Below are positions 16,880 through 26,311 of a stretch of 64,000 nt of DNA, piece by piece (the stretch's first letter is position 1; the number at the start of each line of letters is the position of its first letter). The notes under the pieces are model-generated. The model saw nothing but the letters and a program-made list of their open reading frames with translations, ran no database searches and was not told where the DNA came from. Made by a program: the position numbers and the translations under genes. Origin of the DNA: G963663315 sp965231905 (lineage in GTDB: Bacteria; Pseudomonadota; Gammaproteobacteria; Arenicellales; Poriferihabitantaceae); contig CBDDOO010000002.1 in assembly GCA_965231905.1 (NCBI GenBank), forward strand, positions 1,521,468-1,585,467. Reading direction: 5' to 3'.

Positions 16880-18232
16880 ATGGCAGTCTCACCAAAGCTT
16901 CCTCCCCAGGCGCTGGAGGCCGAACAGTCGCTCCTCGGAGGACTGCTACTGGATAATATGAAATGGGACGAGGTCGTGGAGGAGGTAGGCGATCAGGATT
17001 TTTACAATCAGAACCATCGCCTGATTTTTCAGGCCATTGGCGGTTTGCAGGCCGCCGGACAACCGGCAGACGCAGTCACTGCTTCGCAATGGCTGGCTTC
17101 AAACGACAAGCTGGAAGCCGTGGGCGGCCTGACCTATATTGGAACTCTCGCGAATAACACGCCCAGTACGGCAAACATCCTCACCTACGCCAGAATTGTC
17201 AGGGACCAGGCTATTCTGCGGTCGCTGATATCGGCTGCCAACGAGATATCCGATTCATCCTACAATCCCGAAGGAAAAACCCCGCGGGAAATACTGGATC
17301 ACGCGGAAAGCCTGGTTTTCGATATTTCGGAGCGCGATGGAGTGCGTACAAGGGGATTTACCCCGATACAGGACCTGCTCCAGCGTTCGATCAATCGAAT
17401 TGAATTATTGTCCGAATCGAAGGAAGTGGTTACCGGTGTCCCGACCGGCTTTTCAGATGTCGATAGCCAGACTTCCGGGCTGCAGCAGGGTGACCTGATC
17501 ATCATCGCGGGTCGGCCTTCGATGGGCAAAACATCATTCGCGATGAATATCGCCGAATATGTCGCCGTCGAAAAAAATCTGCCAGTCGCGATTTTCAGTA
17601 TGGAGATGCCGGGTGAGCAATTGGCGATGCGTATGTTGTCTTCGCTGGGCCGGATCAACTCCAACAAGGTCAGAACCGGACGTTTGACCGATGAGGACTG
17701 GCCGAGGTTGTATTCCGCGATTGGGATACTGGACAAGGCGCCCGTCTTTATTGATGACTCCGCCGGGCTGAACACGCTGGATTTGCAATCAAGGGCACGG
17801 AGACTGATGCGGGAGAACCAGCAACTGGGATTGATTATTATTGATTATCTGCAACTGATGAATTCCCCGGACAGTAATGAGAACCGCGCCACTGAAATTT
17901 CCGGTATTACACGGGCATTGAAAATCCTGGCCAAGGAATTGCATGTTCCAGTGGTCGCGCTCTCGCAGTTGAACCGGAGTCTTGAACAAAGACCCAACAA
18001 GCGGCCCGTGATGTCGGATTTAAGGGAATCCGGCGCCATTGAGCAGGACGCGGATGTGATCTTCTTTATTTACCGGGACGAAGTCTACAATGAAGAGACC
18101 AGCCAAAAAGGAGTGGCTGAACTGATTATCGGCAAACAAAGAAATGGGCCGATCGGTACCACGAGACTCACCTTCAGAGGGGAGTTTACGCGCTTCGAGA
18201 ATTTTGCGGCGCCCGGTATGGTTGATCCATAG
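16880..18232 (+). CDS. dnaB: Replicative DNA helicase DnaB
   Basis: Hexameric 5'-3' helicase of the replication fork, 450 residues. The N-terminal domain starts with PPQALEAEQSLLGGLLLD, followed by a linker helix. The RecA-like motor has Walker A GRPSMGKTSFAMN near residue 212, Walker B IIIDYLQLM near 317, and SQLNRSLEQRPNKRP DNA-binding and hexamer motifs near 362. No intein is present. The frame of alr overlaps its 3' end, but the likely alr start lies beyond the dnaB stop. Confidence 0.97.
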   Translation: MAVSPKLPPQALEAEQSLLGGLLLDNMKWDEVVEEVGDQDFYNQNHRLIFQAIGGLQAAGQPADAVTASQWLASNDKLEAVGGLTYIGTLANNTPSTANILTYARIVRDQAILRSLISAANEISDSSYNPEGKTPREILDHAESLVFDISERDGVRTRGFTPIQDLLQRSINRIELLSESKEVVTGVPTGFSDVDSQTSGLQQGDLIIIAGRPSMGKTSFAMNIAEYVAVEKNLPVAIFSMEMPGEQLAMRMLSSLGRINSNKVRTGRLTDEDWPRLYSAIGILDKAPVFIDDSAGLNTLDLQSRARRLMRENQQLGLIIIDYLQLMNSPDSNENRATEISGITRALKILAKELHVPVVALSQLNRSLEQRPNKRPVMSDLRESGAIEQDADVIFFIYRDEVYNEETSQKGVAELIIGKQRNGPIGTTRLTFRGEFTRFENFAAPGMVDP

Positions 18233-18263
18233 CCAACTGCCGATCGTCAATCCAGATGCCATA

Positions 18264-19391
18264 TTGTCCTTGACCGCAACCCGTTCATCACGAGGAACCG
18301 GACTTCTGCGCGCCTGGGCGGTGATTGATTTGCAGGCGCTGCGCCATAATATTTCCGTTATACGGAAACTCGCTCCCCATTCCAGAATCATGGCGGTAGT
18401 CAAGGCGGATGCCTATGGACATGGCCTGGCCGCCATTACCGAATCGATACGCCAACAGGTAGACGGGTTCGCTGTGGCTACATTATCCGAAGGCATTCTT
18501 TGCCGTCAAACCCAGGACTGCCGACCGATTGTCGCGCTGTCTGAATTCTGGCATGCGTCACAACTGGCGGAGTTCGAGAAATATGATATTCAACCTGTGA
18601 TTCATAGCCGCCGGCAGGTTGACTGGTTGCAAGCCTGGTCGGGGAAGCCGCTGACTGTCTGGGTCAAATTCGATACGGGCATGAATCGACTGGGGATTAC
18701 CGATCAGCAACTGGCGAAAATCTGCGCCTCATTGCAGACACTTGAATCAATCGAGACAGTCAGGGTCCTTTCCCATCTGGCCAATGCCGATATTCCGGAT
18801 GACCGATATACGGACAGACAACTGGAAAAGTTTGAATCTGCCTGTCTGTCGTTGTCATGCGAAAAGAGTCTGGCAAATTCGGCCGGAATCATGCGAAGGC
18901 AGGATACTCACAAGGACTGGGTTCGCCCCGGCTTGATGTTGTATGGCGCTTCGCCATTCGCTGGCGGGGAAGCGGACGATGTGAACCTGCGTCCGGTGAT
19001 GCAGCTCAAGGCGCGGCTGATCTCAGTCAAGTTCGTTGACAGGAATCAGCCAATCGGCTATGGAGGTCTCTATCGTACCCGGCGCCGGTCGCGGATTGGC
19101 ATTGTCGGGCTGGGTTATGGAGATGGTTATCCCTGGAATATTGATGCAAGAGCCTGTGTCCTGATTCACGGCAGGAGAGCGCCGCTCACAGGTCGGGTTT
19201 CGATGGACATGATCGCGATAGATGTCACGGACCATGACGCGGTCGAGATCGGCGATGAAGTGACATTGTGGGGAGATGGTTTGCCAGTGGAAGAAGTGGC
19301 CGGGTGGGCGCAAACCATTCCTTACGAATTGTTGAGCAAGATCACATCCCGGATTCCCCGAATTGCGATCACGGATACGAAACATGGCTAA
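18264..19391 (+). CDS. alr: Alanine racemase
   Basis: PLP enzyme that makes D-alanine for peptidoglycan. The PLP lysine motif AVVKADAYGHG is near the N-terminus. Substrate and dimer motifs include KFDTGMNRLG and the C-terminal GRVSMDMIAIDVTDH segment with the catalytic-tyrosine region GYGDGYPW. The frame is open from 18144 inside dnaB, but family members start shortly before RAWAVIDLQALRHN. The available starts after the dnaB stop are TTG codons at 18264 and 18270, so the start is uncertain by some 20 residues. The 3' end overlaps radA by eight bases. The dnaB-alr-radA order is common in gammaproteobacteria. Confidence 0.92.
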   Translation: MSLTATRSSRGTGLLRAWAVIDLQALRHNISVIRKLAPHSRIMAVVKADAYGHGLAAITESIRQQVDGFAVATLSEGILCRQTQDCRPIVALSEFWHASQLAEFEKYDIQPVIHSRRQVDWLQAWSGKPLTVWVKFDTGMNRLGITDQQLAKICASLQTLESIETVRVLSHLANADIPDDRYTDRQLEKFESACLSLSCEKSLANSAGIMRRQDTHKDWVRPGLMLYGASPFAGGEADDVNLRPVMQLKARLISVKFVDRNQPIGYGGLYRTRRRSRIGIVGLGYGDGYPWNIDARACVLIHGRRAPLTGRVSMDMIAIDVTDHDAVEIGDEVTLWGDGLPVEEVAGWAQTIPYELLSKITSRIPRIAITDTKHG

Positions 19392-20745
19392 ATCATCGCC
19401 GAAGACGGTTTTCATCTGTTCCGGTTGCGGGGCGCAAAACCTGAAATGGTCCGGACAATGCGGGGATTGCGGCGCCTGGAATACACTGGTGGAACAACAG
19501 ATTGAAAAAAAACCCGCGGCGCGATTTTCCGGATTCGCCCCGAAAGCGCAGGTTCGGATACTGGGCGACATCCGCGCCAGTCAAACGGAAAGACTGTCGT
19601 GCGGAAGCGCCGAATTTGATCGGGCGCTGGGAGGCGGGCTGGTGGCCGGTTCCGTAGCGCTGATTGGCGGCGCTCCGGGAATTGGCAAATCCACCCTGCT
19701 GTTGCAAAACCTGTGTTACATCAGCCGCAATGCAAAGGCGCTCTATGTAACGGGAGAGGAGTCCGCAGAGCAGGTCGCGCTTCGATCACGGCGAATTGGC
19801 CTGGACTCTGGCCGATTGAATGTGATGGCTGAAAACAGGCTTGAGAACCTGCTTGAAGTCGTGTGCGCGGAATCCCCCGATGTGCTGGTGGTGGATTCAA
19901 TCCAGACTTTTTACAGCGATGCCCTGAGCGCGGCGCCCGGCAGCGTTTCCCAGGTTCGTGAATGCGCGGCCAGTCTGATCAGATATGCCAAATGCAGTAA
20001 TTGCCGTTTGATCCTGGTGGGTCATGTGACCAAGGAAGGGGCTCTGGCCGGTCCCCGTGTACTTGAACACATGGTGGACAGTGTCCTGTATTTCGAGGGC
20101 GACAGTTCACACAGTTTCCGCGTGATTCGGGCGGTCAAGAATCGTTTCGGAGCCGTGAACGAGATTGGCGTATTCGCGATGACGGAACAGGGGTTGAAGG
20201 ATGTGAGCAATCCTTCCGCGATGTTTGTCAGCAAATACGGCGCTGAAAAACCGGGCAGCGTGGTTCTGGCGACCCAGGAGGGAACCCGTCCCCTGCTGGT
20301 TGAAATTCAGGCGCTGGTGGATGACAGCGTTCTTGCGAATCCCCGGAGACTGTGTGTCGGCCTGGAACACAATCGATTGGCCATGTTGCTCGCCATTGCT
20401 CATCGCCATGCGGGAGTCTCGCTGAATCAGTACGATGTGTTCGTCAATGCCGCCGGAGGAATCAGGGTATCCGAAACCGGGGCCGATCTGGCTGTTTTGC
20501 TGGCCATTTTGTCGAGCGTCAGAAATCGGGCGATGGGCAGCGACCTGGTCGTGTTCGGCGAGATTGGCTTGTCCGGGGAGTTGCGCCCGGTGCAAAGAGG
20601 AATCGAGCGCCTGCAGGAAGCTCAAAGATCGGGATTCAGGCGCGCGTTGATTCCCGCGGCGAACAAACCGAAATCTCCCACGGGTGACCTGGAAATTATT
20701 GCGCCCCGGAGAATAGAGGACGCGATTCAAATACTGGAAATCTGA
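19384..20745 (+). CDS. radA: DNA repair protein RadA
   Basis: RecA-like branch-migration ATPase of 453 residues from the ATG at 19384. The N-terminal C4 zinc finger reads CSGCG...CGDCG. Walker A GGAPGIGKSTLLLQ is near residue 95, the RadA-specific KNRFG motif occurs in RAVKNRFGAVNEIGVF near 252, and the C-terminus is a Lon-protease-like domain (catalytically dead in the family). Upstream in-frame codons to 19363 overlap alr and are not needed. Likely co-transcribed with alr. Confidence 0.96.
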   Translation: MAKSSPKTVFICSGCGAQNLKWSGQCGDCGAWNTLVEQQIEKKPAARFSGFAPKAQVRILGDIRASQTERLSCGSAEFDRALGGGLVAGSVALIGGAPGIGKSTLLLQNLCYISRNAKALYVTGEESAEQVALRSRRIGLDSGRLNVMAENRLENLLEVVCAESPDVLVVDSIQTFYSDALSAAPGSVSQVRECAASLIRYAKCSNCRLILVGHVTKEGALAGPRVLEHMVDSVLYFEGDSSHSFRVIRAVKNRFGAVNEIGVFAMTEQGLKDVSNPSAMFVSKYGAEKPGSVVLATQEGTRPLLVEIQALVDDSVLANPRRLCVGLEHNRLAMLLAIAHRHAGVSLNQYDVFVNAAGGIRVSETGADLAVLLAILSSVRNRAMGSDLVVFGEIGLSGELRPVQRGIERLQEAQRSGFRRALIPAANKPKSPTGDLEIIAPRRIEDAIQILEI

Positions 20746-20754
20746 GCTTTCGGG

Positions 20755-20760
20755 TATAAT
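20755..20760 (+). promoter_or_regulatory. Candidate minus-10 box for the FKBP isomerase gene
   Basis: A perfect TATAAT lies 55 bases upstream of the ATG at 20815 and just after the radA stop. The minus-35 position (TACTGG at 20732) is poor, so this is a weak inference. An ACGAGGAA Shine-Dalgarno precedes the gene. Confidence 0.35.
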
Positions 20761-20814
20761 CCGGACTCCGCCCGGGACTGAACCGGGTCGAAACAGAAAA
20801 TAACGAGGAATAAA

Positions 20815-21528
20815 ATGTTCAAGAAATTTCAAACCGCGGTTTCTGCGGCGCTCCTGCTTCTGCCGGTTTACGGCTCGGCGCAAGAGGAATCCAGACTGGA
20901 CACGGAGAAAAAGACGTACAGTTATGCCTTTGGCTTGAGAATCGGGGAAGAATTGCTGATGCAGTTCAACGCTGAAAATGGCTTTGAAATGGAGGCGTTG
21001 CTTGAAGGTCTGGTGACATCCGTATCCGGGAAAGACCGGTTGTTGAGTGACGATGAGGTTGAATCAGCCATTTACAAGCGGGAACAGGAACTGATCGCCA
21101 TGGAAAACCGGAAAGCTCTGGACAAACTGGAAGCCAGCAAGGTATTTCTGGAGCAAAACAGCGCTATCGAGGGAGTGACTGTGACCGAAAGCGGTCTCCA
21201 GTACCAGGAGCTTTCTGCAGGGGAGGGCGACAGCCCGTCCCTGACCGATACCGTTCTGGTTCATTACCATGGTACGCTGATGGACGGCGCTGTGTTTGAC
21301 AGCAGCTATGATCGGGGACAGCCTGTTTCATTTTCGTTGCAGTCCATCATTCCCGGCTGGCAGGAAGCGCTTCAATTGATGAAACCCGGTGATAAATGGC
21401 GCGTGGCGCTACCGCCGGACCTGGCTTATGGCTCCGGAGGCGCAGGACCGATCGGCCCGAATGAAGTATTGCTGTTTGATATCGAGTTGCTGGAGGTCGA
21501 CAAACCAGAGAATCAAATCTCCAAATAA
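20815..21528 (+). CDS. Exported FKBP-type peptidyl-prolyl isomerase (Mip/FkpA-like)
   Basis: A 237-residue protein with a Sec signal peptide (FKKFQTAVSAALLLLPVYGSAQ, cleavage near residue 22). An N-terminal dimerisation and chaperone region (SYAFGLRIGEELL, then a charged helix rich in E and K) follows. The C-terminal FKBP domain has DTVLVHYHGTLMDGAVFDSSYDRG, FSLQSIIPGWQEAL and LPPDLAYGSGGAGPIGPNEVLLFDIELL. The layout matches Mip, FkpA and FklB, periplasmic or outer-membrane folding helpers. No lipobox cysteine is present, so a soluble periplasmic form is likely. Its 3' end faces the MocR gene. Confidence 0.92.
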   Translation: MFKKFQTAVSAALLLLPVYGSAQEESRLDTEKKTYSYAFGLRIGEELLMQFNAENGFEMEALLEGLVTSVSGKDRLLSDDEVESAIYKREQELIAMENRKALDKLEASKVFLEQNSAIEGVTVTESGLQYQELSAGEGDSPSLTDTVLVHYHGTLMDGAVFDSSYDRGQPVSFSLQSIIPGWQEALQLMKPGDKWRVALPPDLAYGSGGAGPIGPNEVLLFDIELLEVDKPENQISK

Positions 21529-21575
21529 GATCAGTTCAGCAATTCGAGTCCATTATGGTTGCAAATTCATGACAC

Positions 21576-23039
21576 TCAGCCCCCTGTATCAATCAGGCTG
21601 ACCAGTTCTTCAAGGCCCTGTTCGATTCTGGAGGTTTTGATGGAAGAAAACCCGAGTCTGAAAAAATTTCCGGGAGGGTTGGCCTGATGAAAAAAAACTT
21701 CACCCGCTTCAAACAGGATTCCGGACTGGATGGCTCTTTGCGCCAGTTTTCCGGAATCAAGGTCGCCAGGCCCTTCCACCCAGAACGCGGAGCCGCCAAA
21801 AGTAGGGGCCCGGCTGTGACCGGAGAAATGCCGTTTCAACAGTTCTCCCATCAAAGACCAGCGCTCATGCAGTGTCTGGCTGAGTTTCGTGATTAACGCA
21901 TCATGGTATCCGCGCTTCAGGAATTCGGCAATGATGAACTGGTTATTGCCTGGCGGGTGTCGCAACATCAATCTGCGCAGCGCGCGGGCTTCCCGAATGA
22001 ACTTACGCGGCGCAACCAGATAACCGAGACGAATACCGGGCGCCAGCGTTTTCGACAAACTTCCGATATAGATCACTCTGCCATCGCTATCCAGGCTCTT
22101 TAATGCACGGGTGGGTTCGCCGACATAATTAAATTCTGATTCATAGTCATCCTCAATAATGATGACGTCATGCTTGTGGGCCTGCTCCATCAATTCATTC
22201 CGTCGTTCCCTCGGCATCGTCACCGTGGTCGGATAGTGATGGCTCGGGGTGGTGTATATACAATGACATTGCGCGACCCGTTCGTCTGGTATCAATCCGC
22301 AATGATCTACGCCAAGGGGGTGAATGTTCGGGGTGAAAACAGCAAACGTATTCTTTGCGTCAACATAACCCGGATTCTCGAAGCCGACAGTCCTGTCCAG
22401 GTTGAGCAGGAGTTGCGCTGCAATATACAGCCCCTGCTGGGCGCCTACCGTTACCAGTATTTCATCTTCTTCCGCCCATACACCGCGCCGGGGGAGTATT
22501 TTCTTATGGATCTGCTCAATTAATTCCGGATGGTCCTGGTCGATCAAATCCTTTGCCCAATTATGAATCGCATGGACCGTAGTCGCTTCCCGGGCACATT
22601 CCCGCCAGTCGGCAATCGGGAAAATATCCCGATCATATTGACCGCAAATAAACGGGTACGGATACTGACTCCAGTTGACCGGTTTCAGATTTTGCCGAAA
22701 AGCATCCGGTTCAACGGCCAGTTTTTTGCGCCAGTCAACCGTGCTGTCAAGCAAGCGGGATTGTTTGGGGGTGTTGATCCGGCCTTTCAGTATTTCGCGA
22801 TTCACGTAAAATCCGCTTCTTTCCCTGGAAATCAGGAATCCTTCATCAACCAGGTGCTGGTAGGCATGAACAACCGTATTGCGCGCAACGGATAATTGAC
22901 GGGCCAGCTTTCTGGTCGAGGGCAGCGGTGAGTCCAGCGCCAGATGACCTCCCAGAATGGAATTGACCATCATCTCCTGAATCCGGGAGCGCAAAGTTCC
23001 TTTCCCGTCGGATGAAAGTTGAAACAGGTATTCAGTCAC
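21576..23039 (-). CDS. MocR/PdxR-type GntR-family transcriptional regulator with aminotransferase domain
   Basis: A 487-residue fusion. The N-terminal GntR winged helix covers residues 5-75 (LPSTRKLARQLSVARNTVVHAYQHL). After a linker comes a class-I aminotransferase fold with the PLP lysine in YIGSLSKTLAPGIRLGY near 325 and the aspartate segment IIIEDDYESEF near 285. The family senses PLP or amino compounds and usually regulates an adjacent divergent gene such as pdxST or gabT. Here the divergent neighbour is rho, 249 bases away, and no vitamin B6 or aminotransferase target is adjacent, so the regulon is unknown. The start is a GTG. Confidence 0.9.
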   Translation of the reverse strand: MTEYLFQLSSDGKGTLRSRIQEMMVNSILGGHLALDSPLPSTRKLARQLSVARNTVVHAYQHLVDEGFLISRERSGFYVNREILKGRINTPKQSRLLDSTVDWRKKLAVEPDAFRQNLKPVNWSQYPYPFICGQYDRDIFPIADWRECAREATTVHAIHNWAKDLIDQDHPELIEQIHKKILPRRGVWAEEDEILVTVGAQQGLYIAAQLLLNLDRTVGFENPGYVDAKNTFAVFTPNIHPLGVDHCGLIPDERVAQCHCIYTTPSHHYPTTVTMPRERRNELMEQAHKHDVIIIEDDYESEFNYVGEPTRALKSLDSDGRVIYIGSLSKTLAPGIRLGYLVAPRKFIREARALRRLMLRHPPGNNQFIIAEFLKRGYHDALITKLSQTLHERWSLMGELLKRHFSGHSRAPTFGGSAFWVEGPGDLDSGKLAQRAIQSGILFEAGEVFFHQANPPGNFFRLGFSSIKTSRIEQGLEELVSLIDTGG

Positions 23040-23288
23040 AATATCCGGATTTTAGTGCGATTAATGGCTGTTTTACAGCGAACCGGCCAATATTTGTTCG
23101 ATTATTTGATAACGGGCAGGTGGACATCTGTATCGAAGCTCTATATGATTGCACACTGGATTGCGATGCAGTTGTTCAGATTGCGTCTCGAATGATAATT
23201 ACTCCCTTAATACTCTCGCCCCTGATTGATTCAGTGATGAATTTCTGATGATGGGCGCGCAATTACCACCATATTACACTTTCCTTTC

Positions 23289-24551
23289 ATGCCCATTAAT
23301 ATTCGCGATCTAAAGCTAAAAACTCCCACGGAACTCGCCGACCTTGCCCGCTCCCTGAATCTTGACAACATTGGGCGAATGCGGAAACAGGATCAGATAT
23401 TCGCAATCCTCAAAGCCCAGGCCAAACAGGGCCAAAGAATAGTTGGAGAAGGTGTGGTAGAGATATTGCAGGACGGATTCGGATTTCTGAGATCCGCCAC
23501 GTCCTCCTATCTGGCCGGCCCGGATGACATTTATATGTCTCCGAGCCAGATCAGAAGATTCAGCCTGCGAACCGGTGACACGGTAGCCGGACAAATCCGT
23601 CCGCCCAAGGATTCCGAACGCTACTTCGCTTTGCTGAAGGTTGAGGAAATCAACTTTCAGTCACCGGAAGACGCCAGGAAGAAAATCCTTTTCGAGAATC
23701 TCACTCCAATCCATCCCGATGAAAGAATGCGTCTTGAGCGTCGAAACGGGTCTGCGGAAGATTTGACCGGACGCATTATTGATTTGATTGCGCCGATCGG
23801 CAAAGGACAGCGGGGGCTGATTGTTTCTGCCCCGAAAACCGGGAAGACGGTGATGTTGCAGCAAATTGCCCAATCAATTGCCACGGTCAATCCGGAGATC
23901 ATGGTCATGGTGCTATTGATTGACGAACGCCCGGAGGAAGTCACCGATATGCAGCGTACCGTGCGCGGCGAGGTGGTTTCATCCACATTCGATGAACCTG
24001 CGTCACGCCACGTGCAAGTAGCGGAAATGGTGATCGAAAAAGCCAAACGGCTGGTTGAACACAAAAAGGACGTCGTGATTCTGCTGGATTCCATTACCCG
24101 GCTGGCGCGGGCATATAATACGGTCGCCCCGGCATCCGGCAAAGTTTTGACCGGGGGTGTTGACTCCAATGCGTTACAGAGACCGAAACGGTTTTTCGGC
24201 GCTGCCCGCAATATTGAAGAAGGAGGCAGTCTGACCATTCTGGCCACGGCGCTGATCGATACCGGATCGAAAATGGACGATATCATATACGAAGAGTTCA
24301 AGGGCACCGGAAATATGGAAATCCATCTGGATCGCAGAATAGCGGAGAAACGGGTTTATCCGGCTATGGTGATCAACCGCTCCAGTACACGAAGGGAAGA
24401 ACTGTTGACCGACCCGCTCGAACTCCAGAAAATCTGGTTGCTGAGGAAACTGATTCATCCGATGGACGATTTGCAGGCGATGGAATTCTTGATTGATAAA
24501 ATGAAAATCACAAAAACCAACGAAGAGTTCATAAAATCAATGAATCGATAG
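23289..24551 (+). CDS. rho: Transcription termination factor Rho
   Basis: Hexameric RNA helicase of 420 residues, the E. coli length class. The N-terminal helical part and cold-shock-like RNA-binding domain include GFGFLRS and DDIYMSPSQIRRF. Walker A SAPKTGKTVMLQ is near residue 178, with Walker B VMVLLIDERPEEVTDM, and the Q/R loops follow (LTGGVDSNALQRPKRFFGAARN). No large insertion is present in the N-terminal domain. The ATG at 23289 begins MPINIRDLKLKTPTELADLA, the expected start. Confidence 0.97.
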   Translation: MPINIRDLKLKTPTELADLARSLNLDNIGRMRKQDQIFAILKAQAKQGQRIVGEGVVEILQDGFGFLRSATSSYLAGPDDIYMSPSQIRRFSLRTGDTVAGQIRPPKDSERYFALLKVEEINFQSPEDARKKILFENLTPIHPDERMRLERRNGSAEDLTGRIIDLIAPIGKGQRGLIVSAPKTGKTVMLQQIAQSIATVNPEIMVMVLLIDERPEEVTDMQRTVRGEVVSSTFDEPASRHVQVAEMVIEKAKRLVEHKKDVVILLDSITRLARAYNTVAPASGKVLTGGVDSNALQRPKRFFGAARNIEEGGSLTILATALIDTGSKMDDIIYEEFKGTGNMEIHLDRRIAEKRVYPAMVINRSSTRREELLTDPLELQKIWLLRKLIHPMDDLQAMEFLIDKMKITKTNEEFIKSMNR

Positions 24552-24643
24552 AGGCCTGACAACGGAATTGAACAAAAACCGGGCTAAAACTTGAATTAGC
24601 CACTCGATTTCCATATCATCGCCGCAAAACACTGAAAATCATC

Positions 24644-24847
24644 ATGAAACCTGAAATACATCCCCGATACACTGATATAAAGGTGGTTTGCGCCTGCGGC
24701 AATCACTTTGAGACCAAATCCACGATGGGACAGGATCTCCATGTGGAAATTTGTTCCCAATGCCATCCGTTTTATACCGGCAAGCAGAAAATTATCGATA
24801 CCGCCGGACGTGTAAGCAAGTTCCAGAACAGATACCAGCGAACATAA
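24644..24847 (+). CDS. rpmE: 50S ribosomal protein L31 (zinc-binding form)
   Basis: A 67-residue protein starting MKPEIHPRY. It has the CAC pair near residue 16 and CSQC near residues 37-40, which together form the Zn site of the C+ L31 type. The segment HPFYTGKQKIIDTAGRVSKF is the family signature. Following rho is a known arrangement. A rho-independent terminator follows the gene. Confidence 0.96.
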   Translation: MKPEIHPRYTDIKVVCACGNHFETKSTMGQDLHVEICSQCHPFYTGKQKIIDTAGRVSKFQNRYQRT

Positions 24848-24892
24848 TCAGATGATTGATTGACAGGCCCGGTGTTGGCAGAGAAATACGAT

Positions 24893-24924
24893 AAGGGCGC
24901 TTCTTCTAAAGTGCCCTTTTTCTT
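24893..24924 (+). terminator. Rho-independent terminator after rpmE
   Basis: AAGGGCGC (24893-24900) pairs with GTGCCCTT (24911-24918), with one G-T pair, across a 10-base loop, and is followed by TTTTCTTT. It lies about 45 bases after the rpmE stop and before hemL. Confidence 0.8.
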
Positions 24925-24968
24925 TGTGATGCGCGCATCAACCGATTTCCTCTCCTGATTTTGAGCAA

Positions 24969-26252
24969 ATGACCAATAATTCAGCGCTTTTTTCCGACGC
25001 CAGAAAGTTCATACCCGGAGGGGTTAACTCTCCGGTCAGGGCTTTCAAGTCTGTTGGCGGAGACCCCGTATTCATCCAGCGTGCAAAAGGGGCGATGATT
25101 TATGCGGAGGATGGCCGGGAGTATATTGATTATGTGGGATCATGGGGGCCGATGATTCTCGGTCATGCGGACCAGGATGTGATTGACGCGGTCAAAAATC
25201 AATGTGATTCAGGCTTGAGTTTCGGGGCGCCGACGACTCTTGAAACCGGGCTCGCGAAGTTGATTTGCCGGCAGATGCCCTGGATTGACAAGCTGAGAAT
25301 GGTCAATTCAGGCACTGAAGCCACCCTGTCCGCAATCCGCCTGGCGCGCGGTTTTACCGGGCGTGACAAGATCCTTAAATTTGAAGGTTGTTACCACGGT
25401 CATGCCGACAGCCTGCTGGTAAAGGCCGGCTCCGGAGCTTTGACTTTCGGGGTTCCCACCTCCCCGGGAGTACCGGCTGCGATGGCTGAACATACCTTGA
25501 CGGCAACCTACAATGACCTTGATTCAGTCAGCTCGATCTTTGAACAGATTGGAGACCAGGTCGCAGCGATCATTCTTGAACCGGTTGCCGGCAACATGAA
25601 CTGCGTGCCTCCCGTGGAAGGGTTTCTCCAGGGGTTGCGCAATATCTGCGACCAGTATGAAAGCATATTGATCATGGACGAGGTGATGACGGGGTTTCGG
25701 GTGGGTCCCGGGGGAGCGCAGGGGTTGTACGGTGTCCGGGGCGATCTGACGACTCTGGGGAAAGTCATTGGCGGAGGATTGCCGGTCGGCGCATTCGGGG
25801 GCAGGGCGGACATCATGGCTTGTCTGGCTCCGGATGGCCCGGTCTATCAGGCGGGTACGCTTTCCGGCAACCCGGTCGCGATGGCCGCCGGTCTGGCGAC
25901 ACTTGCAAAAGTTTGCGAAGATGGATTCTTCGAAAGTCTTTCAGAGAGAACCGGCCGGTTGGCAAATGGTCTGTCGGACTCGGCTGAACGACATGGAGTG
26001 AAGCTGGCGCTGAACAGGGTCGGCGGTATGTTTGGACTGTTTTTCACAGACCGGCAATCTGTCAGCTGTTTTCGGGATGTGATGGCTTGCGATCAGGCGC
26101 AGTTCAATCGGTTTTTCCATGCAATGCTGAAGGCGGGCGTCTATCTTGCCCCTTCTGCGTTTGAAGCGGGATTCGTCTCTTGCGCACATACTGAAGAACT
26201 GATTGACCACACAATCGACTGTGCTGACCGGGTTTTCCGGCAAACAGGATAG
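24969..26252 (+). CDS. hemL: Glutamate-1-semialdehyde 2,1-aminomutase
   Basis: PLP enzyme converting glutamate-1-semialdehyde to 5-aminolevulinate in the C5 heme pathway. The 427-residue length matches the family. The start MTNNSALFSDARKFIPGGVNSPVRAF is typical, the PLP-lysine segment TLGKVIGGGLPVGAFGG is near residue 260, and FEGCYHGHAD near 140. The gene stands alone between rpmE and the ABC importer. A C5 pathway enzyme agrees with a gammaproteobacterial host. Confidence 0.97.
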   Translation: MTNNSALFSDARKFIPGGVNSPVRAFKSVGGDPVFIQRAKGAMIYAEDGREYIDYVGSWGPMILGHADQDVIDAVKNQCDSGLSFGAPTTLETGLAKLICRQMPWIDKLRMVNSGTEATLSAIRLARGFTGRDKILKFEGCYHGHADSLLVKAGSGALTFGVPTSPGVPAAMAEHTLTATYNDLDSVSSIFEQIGDQVAAIILEPVAGNMNCVPPVEGFLQGLRNICDQYESILIMDEVMTGFRVGPGGAQGLYGVRGDLTTLGKVIGGGLPVGAFGGRADIMACLAPDGPVYQAGTLSGNPVAMAAGLATLAKVCEDGFFESLSERTGRLANGLSDSAERHGVKLALNRVGGMFGLFFTDRQSVSCFRDVMACDQAQFNRFFHAMLKAGVYLAPSAFEAGFVSCAHTEELIDHTIDCADRVFRQTG

Positions 26253-26311
26253 ACTTGCGCATATCTGTGGCGTATTATTATATAAAGATTCAATATCAGA
26301 TGGGGAATTTG

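Noticed and set aside
23012..23248. 78-codon plus-strand frame upstream of rho
   Set aside because: It overlaps the 5' end of the MocR gene, has no ribosome-binding site and no recognisable motif; trxA, which often precedes rho, is not here.
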